Origin: Actinomycetota bacterium
Lineage (GTDB): Bacteria; Actinomycetota; Actinomycetes; S36-B12; CAIYMF01
DNA: 64,000 nucleotides
Direction: 5' to 3'
Assembly (NCBI GenBank): GCA_020161245.1
Contig: JAIUOK010000017.1
Location: 1 to 64,000 of the forward strand
Made by a program: the position numbers and the translations under genes. Below are positions 55,463-64,000 of this stretch, one piece after another. The notes under the pieces are model-generated. The model searched no databases and was not told the origin of the DNA. It worked only from the letters and a program-made list of their open reading frames with translations. The first letter of the stretch is position 1; every line of letters starts with the position of its first letter.

Positions 55463-57733
55463 TCAGGCGGCGGTGCGGCCGGTGAACCGGCGCAGGCGCA
55501 GGCTGTTGGTGACGACGAAGACCGACGAGAACGCCATGGCGGCGCCGGCGACGATCGGGTTGAGCAGTCCGAGCACCGCGAGGGGGATCGCGGCGACGTT
55601 GTAGGCGAAAGCCCAGAACAGGTTGCCCTTGATGGTGCGCAGCGTGCGCCGCGAGAGGCGGACGGCGTCCGCGGCGGCGCGGAGGTCGCCGGTGACGAGG
55701 GTGAGGTCGCTGGCCTCGATGGCGACGTCGGTGCCGGTGCCCATCGCGATTCCCAGGTCAGACTGGGCCAGTGCTGCGGCGTCGTTGACGCCGTCGCCGA
55801 CCATCGCCACGACCCGGCCGTCGGCCTGCAGCCGCTTGACGACGTCGACCTTGTCCCAGGGCAGGACCTCGGCGATGACCTCGTCGATGCCGACCTCGGC
55901 GGCGACCGCGCGGGCGGCGCGCTCGTTGTCGCCGGTCAGCAGCACCGGGGTCAGGCCGAGCTCGCGCAGCTCGGCGATGGCCTGGGCGCTGGTCGGCTTG
56001 ACGGTGTCGGCGACGACGGCGAGGCCGCGCAGCTGCCCGTCCCATCCGATCGCGATGACCGTGCGGCCCAGCGCCTCCGCGGCGGCCTGCGCGTCGGCGA
56101 GGCCGTCGGGGACGGCGAGGGACCAGTCGTCGCGCAGCCAGGCGGTGCGGCCGGCGACGACGGCGTGCCCGTCGACGGCTCCGGCGACGCCTCGGCCCTG
56201 GGTCGAGGCGAACGACTCGACCGCGGGCAGCTGGCTCACGGTGGTGCGGGCGGCGTCGGCGATGGCGCGGGCGATCGGGTGCTCGGAGGCGTCCTCGAGC
56301 GCTCCGCCGAGGCGCAGCAGCTCGTCGCGGCCGGTGCCGTCGGCCGGGATGACCTCGACCAGGCTCATCGCGCCGGTCGTGACGGTGCCGGTCTTGTCGA
56401 GCACGACGGTGTCGACGCGGCGGGTGGACTCGAGCACCTGCGGGCCCTTGATGAGGATGCCGAGCTGGGCCGCGCGGCCGGTGCCCACGAGGAGTGCCGT
56501 CGGCGTGGCCAGACCGAGGGCGCACGGGCAGGCGATGATGAGGACGGCGACGGCGGCGGTGAACGCGAACTCGACCCCGGCGCCAGCGATCAGCCACCCG
56601 ACGAGCGTCAGAAGCGCGATGACCAGCACGACGGGCACGAACACCGCGGACACTCGGTCGGCGAGCCGCTGCACAGGTGCCTTGCCGTTCTGGGCCTCGG
56701 CGACGAGCTTAGCCATCTGCGCGAGCTGCGTGTCTGAGCCGATGCGGGTGGCGCGGACGACCAGCCGTCCGCCCTCGTTGAGGGTGGCTCCTACGACGGG
56801 GTTGTCAGGGCCGACCTCGACCGGGACCGGCTCGCCGGTCAACATGCTCGTGTCGACCGCGGAAGCGCCCTCGACGACGACCCCATCGGTCGCGATCTTC
56901 TCCCCTGGGCGCACCACGAACCGGTCGCCGACGGCGATCTCGCTGACAGGTCGGCGGACCTCGACGCCCTCACGCAGCAGGGACACCTCCTTGGCGCCCA
57001 TGCCCAGCAGGGCGCGCAGCGCGGCGCCGGAGCGGGACTTGGCCCGGGCCTCGAGGAACCGGCCCAGGAGGATCAGCGTGGTCACCGCGGCGGCGACCTC
57101 GAGGTAGATGTGCGCCGACGCGGTCTCACGGCTGGGGATAAGCTCGAAGCCCATCGTCATCCCTGTCATGCCGGCCTCGCCGACGAACAGCGCGTAGAGG
57201 CTCCAGAGATAGGCCGCTGACACTCCGATGCTGATGAGGGTGTCCATCGTGGCGGCGCCGTGGCGCAGGTTCGTCCAGGCCGCCTTGTGGAACGGCCAGG
57301 CACCCCACACCACGACAGGGGAGGCCAATGTCAGCGACAGCCACTGCCAGTTCGGGAACTGCAGCGCGGGGATCATCGCCATGAGAACGACGGGGACCGT
57401 CAGCACCGCCGACACTGTCACGCGCTGGCGCAGGCTCGTGACCTCGGCCGGCTCCCGCTCCTCTGCCCCCTCGTCCGTCCCGTCGTTGGCACCAGGTGTC
57501 GCGACCGGCGGTGGTGCGGCCGTGTACCCGGTCGCCTCGACGGCCGCGACGAGGTCGGCGACCTCGACGTCGGCGGCCGCCTGGACGTGGGCGATCTCCG
57601 TGGCGAAGTTGACCTCGGCGGTCACGCCAGGCAGGCGGTTGAGCTTCTTCTCCACGCGCGCCGCGCAGGAGGAGCAGGTCATGCCGCCGATCTTCAGGTC
57701 GACGGTGCGTGCCGGGTTGTCAGTGGTGGTCAT
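55463..57733 (-). CDS. copA: Copper-exporting P1B-1 ATPase
   Basis: 756 residues. N-terminal HMA domain with GMTCSSC (C20, C23), eight membrane helices, the ion-channel motif [10 protein letters not shown] (about 402), the phosphorylation site DKTGTVTTG, the HP motif (EHPIARA) and the GDGVND hinge. This is a canonical Cu(I) exporter. Its start overlaps the end of the upstream ATPase gene by 14 bp. It should remove Cu(I) from the cytosol. Confidence 0.95.
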   Translation of the reverse strand: MTTTDNPARTVDLKIGGMTCSSCAARVEKKLNRLPGVTAEVNFATEIAHVQAAADVEVADLVAAVEATGYTAAPPPVATPGANDGTDEGAEEREPAEVTSLRQRVTVSAVLTVPVVLMAMIPALQFPNWQWLSLTLASPVVVWGAWPFHKAAWTNLRHGAATMDTLISIGVSAAYLWSLYALFVGEAGMTGMTMGFELIPSRETASAHIYLEVAAAVTTLILLGRFLEARAKSRSGAALRALLGMGAKEVSLLREGVEVRRPVSEIAVGDRFVVRPGEKIATDGVVVEGASAVDTSMLTGEPVPVEVGPDNPVVGATLNEGGRLVVRATRIGSDTQLAQMAKLVAEAQNGKAPVQRLADRVSAVFVPVVLVIALLTLVGWLIAGAGVEFAFTAAVAVLIIACPCALGLATPTALLVGTGRAAQLGILIKGPQVLESTRRVDTVVLDKTGTVTTGAMSLVEVIPADGTGRDELLRLGGALEDASEHPIARAIADAARTTVSQLPAVESFASTQGRGVAGAVDGHAVVAGRTAWLRDDWSLAVPDGLADAQAAAEALGRTVIAIGWDGQLRGLAVVADTVKPTSAQAIAELRELGLTPVLLTGDNERAARAVAAEVGIDEVIAEVLPWDKVDVVKRLQADGRVVAMVGDGVNDAAALAQSDLGIAMGTGTDVAIEASDLTLVTGDLRAAADAVRLSRRTLRTIKGNLFWAFAYNVAAIPLAVLGLLNPIVAGAAMAFSSVFVVTNSLRLRRFTGRTAA

Positions 57734-60290
57734 GGCTAGCCTCCTGCCGCCCGGGCGAGGCGGATGTCTGGTGCGAAGCGACGGTAGCGACGACGTTCGG
57801 TCCGGCTCCGGGCTGCGAGCCCGCTGGGCCGTCCCCGGGTAGCCGCAGCCGCCGCAGCATGACGGCGTTGATGGCCACGATCGCGGACGAGCCCGACATC
57901 GTCAGTGCAGCGATCTCTGGGCGCAGCATGAGCCCGAACGCCGGTTCGAACACGCCGGCGGCGATCGGCAGGGCGATGGCGTTGTAGCCCACGGCCCAGC
58001 CCAGGTTCTGCCGCATCTTGCGCACGGTTCCCCGGCCGATGCGCAAGGCGACGGGGACGTCGAGCGGGTCCGATCGCATGAGGACGACATCGGCGGTCTC
58101 GATCGCGACGTCGGTGCCGGCGCCGATCGCGATGCCCAGGTCGGCTGCCGCGAGCGCCGGGGCGTCGTTCACGCCGTCGCCCACCATGGCGACCTTCCGT
58201 CCCTGCTGCTGGAGCCGACGGATGTGATCGGCCTTGCCGTCCGGAAGCACTCCCGCGATCACGGTGTCGATACCGAGCTCCGTGGCGATCCGTCGTGCGG
58301 TCGCCTCGTTGTCGCCGGTCAGCATGACCACCTCGACGCCGAGCTCGTGCAGGGCCGCCACCGCCGCGGGGGCCGTATCCCGCGGCGCGTCGGCCATCGC
58401 GAGCACACCGACCGCCGTGCTGCCCCGACCGACCAGAACCGCGGTGCGACCGGACGCCGCAAGCTCCTCGCGGCGCCGTGCCAGCGTCCCGGGCACCGTC
58501 ATGCCGGCCTCTGCCAGGAGGGTGGCCGAGCCGACCGCCACCCGCTCGCCGTCAACGTCGGCCACAGCACCGCGCCCCGGCACGTTGCGGAAACCCGTCG
58601 CCGTGCCCTGCGGCGCGTCGTGCGACACGGCGTACCGCACCACGGCTGCAGCAAGCGGGTGCTCGGACTCCCGCTCCACGGCGGCCGCCCAGGTCAGCAA
58701 CTGCGGCAGTTCCACGCCATCGGCGGGCACCACGTCGGTCACCTCGGGCTCGCCCCGGGTCAGGGTCCCCGTCTTGTCCATGACGACGGTGTCGATGCCC
58801 GCGGACGCCTCGAGCGCGGTAGCGGTCTTGATCAGGACTCCTCGCTTGGCGCCCATACCGGTGCCGACCATGACCGCTGTCGGTGTGGCGAGCCCGAGGG
58901 CGTCTGGGCAGGTGATGACGACCACGGTGATGGCGAACAGGAGCGCCTCGTTCGCGGGCCGGCCCAGCGCCAGCCACACCAGGAAGGTGCCCAGGCCACC
59001 GAGGAGAGCGACGAAGACGAGCCAGAAGGCGGCCCGGTCCGCGAGTCTCTGGCCCGGCGCCTTGGAGTTCTGGGCCTGCTGGACCAGGGCCACGATCTGC
59101 GCCAGTGCGGTGTCCTGACCCACCTTGGTGGCGCGGACACGCAGCGATCCGGTCGTGTTCACCGTCGCTCCGATGACGGCCGCCCCGGGTGTCTTGAGCA
59201 CGGGGACGCTCTCGCCGGTGACGGTGGACTCGTCGACCTCGGACGTGCCGTCCTCCACGATGCCGTCGACCGGCACCTTCGCGCCCGGTCGGACCTGCAG
59301 CAGGTCCCCGACCTGGACGTCAGCCGTGTCGACCTCGACCCACTCGTCCCCGCGCTGCACCAGCGCCTTGGCCGGCGCGAGCTCGAGCAGGCTGCGGACG
59401 GCCTCGTTCGCGCCGCCGCGGGCGCGCATCTCGAACCAGTGCCCGAGCAGCACGAACGTGGTCAGCACGGCGGCGGCCTCGTAGAACACCTCGCCACCGC
59501 CGAACAGCGTGACCGCGAAGCTGTACAGCCAGCCCGCACCGATCGCGACCGCGACCAGCACCATCATGTCCAGCGTGCGGCGGCGCAGCGCGCGGGCCGC
59601 CCCGTCGAAGAAGATCCAGCCGGCCCAGAACACCACGGGCACGCTGAGCAGAAGGGTGAAGACGTCGTCCCTCAAGCCGAACGGTGCCGGGACCTCGAAG
59701 CCCAGCACCTCCCGGCCGATGGGCGACCACAGCAGGATCGGCACAGACAGTGCCGCGGCCACCAGGAACCGGCGGCGCATGTCGGCCACCATGTCGGCCA
59801 TGGACATGGCGCCGTGGCCGCCGTGGCCCATCGCCTCATGGGGGCTCGCCGCCGGTGCGTGACCGGCGTGAGCGGCCTCGGAGCCAGCCGCGGTGGGAGT
59901 CTTGGCGCCACTCGCGGCGTGCCCGGCGTGCTGGCTGTGTCCGGCATGCCCCTCGTGCCGTGCCTCGACCGCCTCGGCCTGCTCGGCACGTTGGTCGCCC
60001 TTGCCGGGGTGCTCGTCCTGCGGCGTGGGCGACGCCGGCTCCTCCATGGGGCTGCACACGTGGTCGGGCACCGACCGCCCGGAGCAGTGGTATCCGCAGT
60101 CGCGCACCCAGGCGGCCAGCTCGTTTACAGACGTGAGGTCGGCGTCGTAGGTCACCAGGGCCGTCTGGTTGACGGCGTTCGCCGACACGTCGTGGACGCC
60201 GGGCCTGTCCCGCAGCGCGCGCTCGACCACGTCCTGGCTGGTCGCCCAGTGCAGACCGCCGACCTCCAGCACCACTGTCTGTGTGGCCAT
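57720..60290 (-). CDS. P1B ATPase with His-rich N-terminus and CPD motif
   Basis: 856 residues from the ATG at 60290 (AAGGAG upstream; a GTG at 60305 would add MKECV). The N-terminal HMA-like domain reads [13 protein letters not shown], with the CxxC pair missing, followed by a His/Gly/Ala-rich linker (about 100-160, [14 protein letters not shown] and HGGHGAMSM). The membrane site is [11 protein letters not shown], that is CPD rather than CPC or CPH. Phosphorylation site DKTGTLTRG and GDGVND are intact. This CPD type occurs in actinobacterial copper ATPases as I recall; metal is uncertain. First gene of the copper operon. Confidence 0.9.
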   Translation of the reverse strand: MATQTVVLEVGGLHWATSQDVVERALRDRPGVHDVSANAVNQTALVTYDADLTSVNELAAWVRDCGYHCSGRSVPDHVCSPMEEPASPTPQDEHPGKGDQRAEQAEAVEARHEGHAGHSQHAGHAASGAKTPTAAGSEAAHAGHAPAASPHEAMGHGGHGAMSMADMVADMRRRFLVAAALSVPILLWSPIGREVLGFEVPAPFGLRDDVFTLLLSVPVVFWAGWIFFDGAARALRRRTLDMMVLVAVAIGAGWLYSFAVTLFGGGEVFYEAAAVLTTFVLLGHWFEMRARGGANEAVRSLLELAPAKALVQRGDEWVEVDTADVQVGDLLQVRPGAKVPVDGIVEDGTSEVDESTVTGESVPVLKTPGAAVIGATVNTTGSLRVRATKVGQDTALAQIVALVQQAQNSKAPGQRLADRAAFWLVFVALLGGLGTFLVWLALGRPANEALLFAITVVVITCPDALGLATPTAVMVGTGMGAKRGVLIKTATALEASAGIDTVVMDKTGTLTRGEPEVTDVVPADGVELPQLLTWAAAVERESEHPLAAAVVRYAVSHDAPQGTATGFRNVPGRGAVADVDGERVAVGSATLLAEAGMTVPGTLARRREELAASGRTAVLVGRGSTAVGVLAMADAPRDTAPAAVAALHELGVEVVMLTGDNEATARRIATELGIDTVIAGVLPDGKADHIRRLQQQGRKVAMVGDGVNDAPALAAADLGIAIGAGTDVAIETADVVLMRSDPLDVPVALRIGRGTVRKMRQNLGWAVGYNAIALPIAAGVFEPAFGLMLRPEIAALTMSGSSAIVAINAVMLRRLRLPGDGPAGSQPGAGPNVVATVASHQTSASPGRQEASHDHH

Positions 60291-60334
60291 GACGCACTCC
60301 TTCACCTAGCCCGACGACTACCACCCCTAACGCG

Positions 60335-60351
60335 ATACCCTATGGGGGTAT
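60335..60351. promoter_or_regulatory. CsoR-like copper operator
   Basis: ATACCCTATGGGGGTAT, with arms ATACCC and GGGTAT as an inverted repeat, located 45 bp upstream of the copper operon start. It fits the CsoR-type consensus of GTAxCCC...GGGTAC/T palindromes. No csoR gene is in the window, so the regulator must be encoded elsewhere. Confidence 0.65.
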
Positions 60352-60465
60352 GCCCGGGCGTGGTCGGATCGGTGATGAAGATCTGGTGAAGCAGACCGCC
60401 GCTGACGGGCGCCCCTGGTCTGCCGGGCTCTGATCCCGGGTCGGCAGATCCAGTGGTCGGGCGCG

Positions 60466-61827
60466 CTAAGACGCTGGCGGCGCCTTCACCAGGGGCGCCT
60501 TCCCCAGTGGGGTGCGCTCGATCGAGGGGACGAGGCGGACGTCCACCTGGAGCCCGGTCACGCCCAGCTCGGTCAGCGCGTCCAGGACGCGCGCTCGGGC
60601 GAGGTGGTCCTGTGTCGCCCGGCCGGCGAGGCGCACGACGAGGCCGGTGTCGGTCTGCTCGACCTGCCAGCCGTCCGGTGACAGGGACTCCAGCGCAGTG
60701 TGGAAGACGACCGGGTGCACGCGGACCCCGCCGGCGGCTCCCGGCAGCGTCAGCGTGTCCTCGGTGCGGCCCTCCACAGCGCCCAGCAGTGCGAAGGGCC
60801 GGCCGCACGGACAACTGCCGGGTTCGAGCCGGACGGCGTCGGTGAGCTCGTAGCGGATCAGCGGGAACGTCCGGGTGAACAGCGGCGTGACCAGCAGCCG
60901 AGTCCCGCTGGCGCCGACAGGGACCGCCTGGCAGTCGTCGTCCACCGCCTCGACAATGACGAGATCCTCGTAGAGGTGCCAACGGCCCTGCTCGCAGGTC
61001 GAGGCGATCCCGGCAGTCTCCGTGGCGGCGTACGTGTCCACCACCACGTCGCGCCCCCACGCCCGCTGCGCGGCCGCACGTCCGTCGGCCGGAAGCACCT
61101 CGGAGGCTGCGATGACCTTCGCCGGCGATAGGTGCAGGTCGCCTGCCAGCTGCGCGCCCGCCAGTGTCCCCAGCATCGACGCGTAGGACACGAGCAGCCG
61201 GGGCTGGAAGTCGTTCAAGGCGCTGACGAGGCTCTTCACGGGGGTCCTGGCGTCCAGGCGCAGGGTCGGTACCAGCCGTGAGTTGATGCTCGCACCGACC
61301 ACGGCGGACTGGTGAGTGGGGTTCAGCGAGCTGACGATGGCGGTTCGGACGGGGTTGCGCAGGTCGACGCCGACCCCAGCCCAGTCGTTCACCCGAGCGT
61401 AGGAGGCGAGAACCTGGGCCCACTCGATTCGATTCCACGCGAGCACCGCCCGTCTGCCGGTGGTGCCACCGGTGGCAGCCACCCACCAACGCCCGCGCCA
61501 CGGGCGCCCGGGATCGAGCATCGAGCGCTCGGCCTGGAGCAGGCGTCCTTCGGCGTCGGCAAGCCTCAGAGACTTGTCGGTGCATACGTCGTCCCAGTTC
61601 GCCATCAACTCGTCCTTGGTGAGCACCGGCAGCTCGCTGAGTGGCGCGTTCTCCAGACCGGCGCGAGTCCGTCGGTAGTACGGCGAGGCGGCGAGGGCGT
61701 GCGACCTAAGCCTGGCAAGTGCTCGCGCCTGGTGGTCGCGGAGGGTGCGCCGGTCCCACCTGTCGTGGCGCTCCAGCACTGCACGTGCGACCAGCGTTCG
61801 GGACAGCAGCCGTAGATCGGGCGCCAT
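60466..61827 (-). CDS. Adenylate-forming enzyme, PaaK/CapK-like
   Basis: 453 residues from the ATG at 61827 (GAGGAGG upstream). ANL-superfamily ligase: ATP-binding loop VAATGGTTGRRAVLAW, the aromatic/adenosine motif VDTYAATETAGIAS, and LIRYELTDAVRL before a CxCG knuckle (GSCPCGRPFALL). The C-terminal swinging domain ends IERTPLGKAPLVK with the catalytic lysine. Phenylacetate-CoA ligase, coenzyme F390 synthetase-like and capsule CapK proteins share this fold. No pathway partners lie nearby, so the acid activated is unknown. Confidence 0.82.
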   Translation of the reverse strand: MAPDLRLLSRTLVARAVLERHDRWDRRTLRDHQARALARLRSHALAASPYYRRTRAGLENAPLSELPVLTKDELMANWDDVCTDKSLRLADAEGRLLQAERSMLDPGRPWRGRWWVAATGGTTGRRAVLAWNRIEWAQVLASYARVNDWAGVGVDLRNPVRTAIVSSLNPTHQSAVVGASINSRLVPTLRLDARTPVKSLVSALNDFQPRLLVSYASMLGTLAGAQLAGDLHLSPAKVIAASEVLPADGRAAAQRAWGRDVVVDTYAATETAGIASTCEQGRWHLYEDLVIVEAVDDDCQAVPVGASGTRLLVTPLFTRTFPLIRYELTDAVRLEPGSCPCGRPFALLGAVEGRTEDTLTLPGAAGGVRVHPVVFHTALESLSPDGWQVEQTDTGLVVRLAGRATQDHLARARVLDALTELGVTGLQVDVRLVPSIERTPLGKAPLVKAPPAS

Positions 61828-61988
61828 CGTGACCTGCCTCCTCGGTGCCGCCGGGCAGCGGGCGCCCGGGCACCGTGCTTCAGGAGGTGCTGGCAGCGCC
61901 TCGTGAACGGGCCATGGAACAACGATCAAGGAACGACGAAGGTCCCGGTGCGGGGCGGATCACGCCCTGGGCTGGGCGACCATCACGG

Positions 61989-63086
61989 TCAGCCCACAGG
62001 GCGCCCAGCGAAGCTGAAGCGCGCCTTGCTCCAGGAGTTCCACGCGTCCTGGACCTGCACGCCGTTCTCCGGACTGGCGGCCTCCACCAGCTTGCCACCG
62101 CCGATGTACATCGCCACGTGGCGGGCGCCGTTGAAGTAGAACAAAAGGTCTCCCGGCTGCAGCTCGCTGACGCTGATGCGCCGGACCTGCTGCGCCTGCG
62201 CCAGCGAGTACGGCGTCAGCGAGACGCCTGCGGCGGCCCAAGCAGCGGTGGTCAGCTTCGAGCAGTCCCAGCTGTTCGGCGGCTGCGCGTTGTAGCTGTA
62301 CGGCTCCCCAACCTGCGCGAGGGCGTACCGGACCGCAATCGCTGCCCTGGACGAGCCCGGTGACTGACCGCCGCTGTTGCCTGTACCGCCGCTCGAGGAG
62401 GGGCGGTCGCGGGACGGTCGCTGGGCCACCGCGTCCCGCGCCTCACGAGCCGCGGCGGCGGCCGCGCTGCGCTGCTGCTCGGCGAGCGCCGCCAGCCGCT
62501 CCCTGTCCTCCTCCCGCAACTGAGCGACCACGCGCTCGGATCTGGCGAGTGCATCGTTGATCTGCTGCCGATGCGCCGCCATCTGCGCCGCCACCGCCTT
62601 CGCGGCCGCCTCCTGCTGCGCCAACCCGGCCTCAGCCTGGGCGAGTGCCAGGCGTCGGGATTGCACCCGTCGCAAGGCGGAGTTCTGGGATCGGGCGACC
62701 TGCTCGACGGCGCCGGCCTGCTCGAGGTACTCGGACGCGTCAGCGGCGAGCAGGAGCGCCAGGGCGGGGTCCACGCCCGATCCGCCCATATAGGCATCCG
62801 CGGCCATCTGATCCGTGACGTCGGTCAAGGTCGCGAGCTCTGCGCGCGCTGCATCGGTGCGCGCGCGTGCTCGCTGCACCATGCGCGTGACCTCGGCGAG
62901 CTTCACCTCGGCCTCGTTGAACTTCTCCGACGCGGTCTCGGCCTCGATCTCCAGCGCTTCGAGCTCGGCCTGTGCCTGGGCGAGGCTCTTGCTTGGCTCG
63001 GCAGATCCGGGCCCACTGACGGCCAGAGATGCGACCAGCGCCAGAACGACGGCACCGGTTGCACGGCGCAGCGTGCCAATGCTCAC
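61989..63086 (-). CDS. NlpC/P60 peptidoglycan hydrolase
   Basis: 365 residues. Signal peptide (TGAVVLALVASLAVSGPGSAEP), a long coiled coil (about 30-215), a G/S/P-rich linker, then an NlpC/P60 domain with the catalytic Cys in WDCSKLTTAAW (about 274) and His in ARHVAMYIGGGKLVEA. Predicted secreted D,L-endopeptidase cutting peptidoglycan stems, of the RipA/RpfI type. The cyclic-di-AMP riboswitch directly upstream is the known way actinobacteria control such hydrolases. The GTG/ATG choice is not in doubt (MSIGTLRRA). Confidence 0.93.
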   Translation of the reverse strand: MSIGTLRRATGAVVLALVASLAVSGPGSAEPSKSLAQAQAELEALEIEAETASEKFNEAEVKLAEVTRMVQRARARTDAARAELATLTDVTDQMAADAYMGGSGVDPALALLLAADASEYLEQAGAVEQVARSQNSALRRVQSRRLALAQAEAGLAQQEAAAKAVAAQMAAHRQQINDALARSERVVAQLREEDRERLAALAEQQRSAAAAAAREARDAVAQRPSRDRPSSSGGTGNSGGQSPGSSRAAIAVRYALAQVGEPYSYNAQPPNSWDCSKLTTAAWAAAGVSLTPYSLAQAQQVRRISVSELQPGDLLFYFNGARHVAMYIGGGKLVEAASPENGVQVQDAWNSWSKARFSFAGRPVG

Positions 63087-63104
63087 GAAGGAACCCTCCC
63101 TAAG

Positions 63105-63232
63105 GCCGCCTACCGGGTTAGCTGACGGGCTCGGGCTGGGAAAGCCCTACGCGGCGCTCCGGCCGCGATTCGCCCCGGAGGACCTGGGTCCCCGGCTCCG
63201 ACGTGCGTCGGACTCGGCGGTGATGCGTAGCT
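63105..63232 (-). ncRNA. Cyclic-di-AMP riboswitch (ydaO/yuaA)
   Basis: Read on the minus strand, the leader contains the conserved ydaO blocks in order: CGCCGAGTCCGAC, GGGGACCCAGGTCC, GGGGCGAATCGCGG, CGTAGGGCTTTCCC, AGCCCGAGCCCGTCAGCTAA and CCGGTAGGCGGCC, ending 18 bp before the NlpC/P60 start. In actinobacteria this riboswitch turns off hydrolase expression when cyclic-di-AMP is high. Boundaries are approximate. Confidence 0.93.
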
Positions 63233-63293
63233 GTCGCGTCACTTTACCGACCGTCGGGCGGCCAATCTGTCGCTGCGCCCTGGCCTGGCCGGA

Positions 63294-63311
63294 CCTTCAT
63301 CAAACCTTCAT
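63294..63311. promoter_or_regulatory. Direct-repeat response-regulator-like box
   Basis: CCTTCAT occurs at 63294-63300 and 63305-63311, exactly 11 bp apart, as in sites of OmpR/PhoB-type regulators. It lies about 60 bp upstream of the riboswitch and 470 bp from a histidine kinase gene. Regulatory use is inference. Confidence 0.35.
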
Positions 63312-63363
63312 GACCACGCTCGGGCCACGGGGGGGCATGGACCTAGCCTGGCACGGGCATGAA

Positions 63364-63403
63364 CCGGGCCGCCCGTCGCCATCAGCAACGACGGGCGGCC
63401 CGG
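63364..63403. terminator. Strong hairpin in the 63.2-63.8 kb intergenic region
   Basis: Perfect 15-bp stem CCGGGCCGCCCGTCG / CGACGGGCGGCCCGG with a 10-nt loop. It could end the histidine kinase transcript (minus strand). No gene was recognised in 63,404-63,777. Confidence 0.65.
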
Positions 63404-63777
63404 CCTATAACCGGCGGTTTCGCCTCGGACAGACGTCCACGCCCGTCTGTTCCGTGACCGCTACCATCGCGGACGGCTCTCGACTGCTCGCGCTTCCCTT
63501 GTCACCCGGGGCAGGGCTGACCAAGTCCTCTTCGCCGCGCAGCACTGCCGTCCGCGACCTATGCGCTCGGCCCGGGATTGCTCACGTTGCGCCGGGGACA
63601 GCTGAGGTTCCGATGCGAGGCTATGCTGAGAACCGGGGCAGCGATGCGCTCGCGCATCGGGCTGTCGCTCTCAGGGACCCCGACACCCCTGACTACCTCG
63701 CTGCGCTCTTGGGCCAGCGGTGTCGCCCACGACGGGATGAGCGCTGAAGGCGAACAACTCCTTCGGCTCCGTCCGCG

Positions 63778-64000
63778 TTACCTGGAACTGACCTGGATGA
63801 CAGAGCCTGTCATGCCTCCCTCTGCTGAAGCGTGCTCACCCGGAGCCAGAGGCAGGACCAACGTAAAGGCGGAGCCACGACCGCAACCGTCGCTGGCCGC
63901 GCTCAGTTCTCCCCCATGGTCTCTGGCAATCGCCAGCGCGATAGTGAGGCCGAGCCCGCTCCCTGCCCCGTCAAAGGCGCCACGGGCCGAGTCCGCACGG
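63778..64000 (-). CDS. Sensor histidine kinase, C-terminal end only
   Basis: 74 codons enter from the right edge and stop with TAA at 63778-63780. The sequence is the end of a HATPase_c domain: the G2 box GAGSGLGLTIALAIARDHGGEL, then the last strands SAASDGCGRGSAFTLVLPLAP. The remaining N-terminus (sensor, HisKA, N box) is beyond base 64000. A 30-residue tail (EHASAEGGMTGSVIQVSSR) follows the domain. The cognate regulator is not in the window. Confidence 0.88.
   Translation of the reverse strand, partial: RADSARGAFDGAGSGLGLTIALAIARDHGGELSAASDGCGRGSAFTLVLPLAPGEHASAEGGMTGSVIQVSSR

Noticed and set aside
62815-63747. 310-residue plus-strand ORF over the riboswitch region
   Set aside because: It crosses the ydaO riboswitch and the antisense strand of the NlpC/P60 signal peptide; no domain is recognisable.

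Overview
The window comes from a high-GC actinobacterium. It carries several lineage markers: a DUF4193 protein, a DUF5130 protein, a mycothiol-type DsbA-fold protein, a group II truncated haemoglobin, and frequent GTG starts with stop/start overlaps. From memory, the run nei - rpiB - DsbA-like - pepN - DUF5130 ... glbO - aglA ... thioesterase - ettA - ssb matches the order of the Mycobacterium tuberculosis Rv2464c-Rv2478c neighbourhood, so roughly 8.9-38 kb looks like conserved chromosomal backbone with lineage-specific insertions. I cannot name the genus.

Layout. 0-1.5 kb: the edge of an integrated element, with a tyrosine integrase running off the left end, a 3' tRNA-Gly fragment (attachment-site scar) and a tandem repeat of about 160 bp. 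1.9-5 kb: two tandem secreted paralogues of unknown function. 5-8.8 kb: a large cyclase/ATPase/TPR protein whose two cyclase domains look complementary, like animal soluble adenylyl cyclase. 8.9-13.7 kb: DNA repair, RpiB and PepN. 13.7-14.5 kb: a long repeat-rich inverted structure. 14.5-30.5 kb: backbone metabolism and transport (MalQ, amidase, S9 peptidase, MscS, epimerase, haemoglobin, alpha-glucosidase, MFS, a PQ-loop transporter with a divergent LacI regulator and paired operators, thioesterase). 30.5-38.2 kb: EttA, an Ig-like secreted protein, a second cyclase/ATPase/TPR protein, SSB and tRNA-Arg. 38.2-43 kb: a sulfite-oxidase-like/ferredoxin-reductase/DUF6510 operon, an ATP-grasp protein and small zinc proteins.

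43.5-52.7 kb is a molybdenum block: a CoxS-CoxL-CoxM-type hydroxylase of the form II (AYRGAGR) class faces an operon for XdhC, MocA, a TOBE regulator and the ModABC molybdate transporter, with MoaE diverging. Together these supply molybdate, build and mature the cofactor, and make the enzyme that uses it.

52.7-60.4 kb is a metal-resistance block. It has a 5'-truncated merB fused to a dispersed repeat, a MerT-like protein, a frameshifted thioredoxin-like lipoprotein and CcdA, then an insertion-sequence-like scar, then a copper operon (two P1B ATPases and CopZ) behind a CsoR-like operator. The right end holds an orphan adenylate-forming enzyme, an NlpC/P60 hydrolase under a cyclic-di-AMP (ydaO) riboswitch, and the C-terminus of a sensor histidine kinase.
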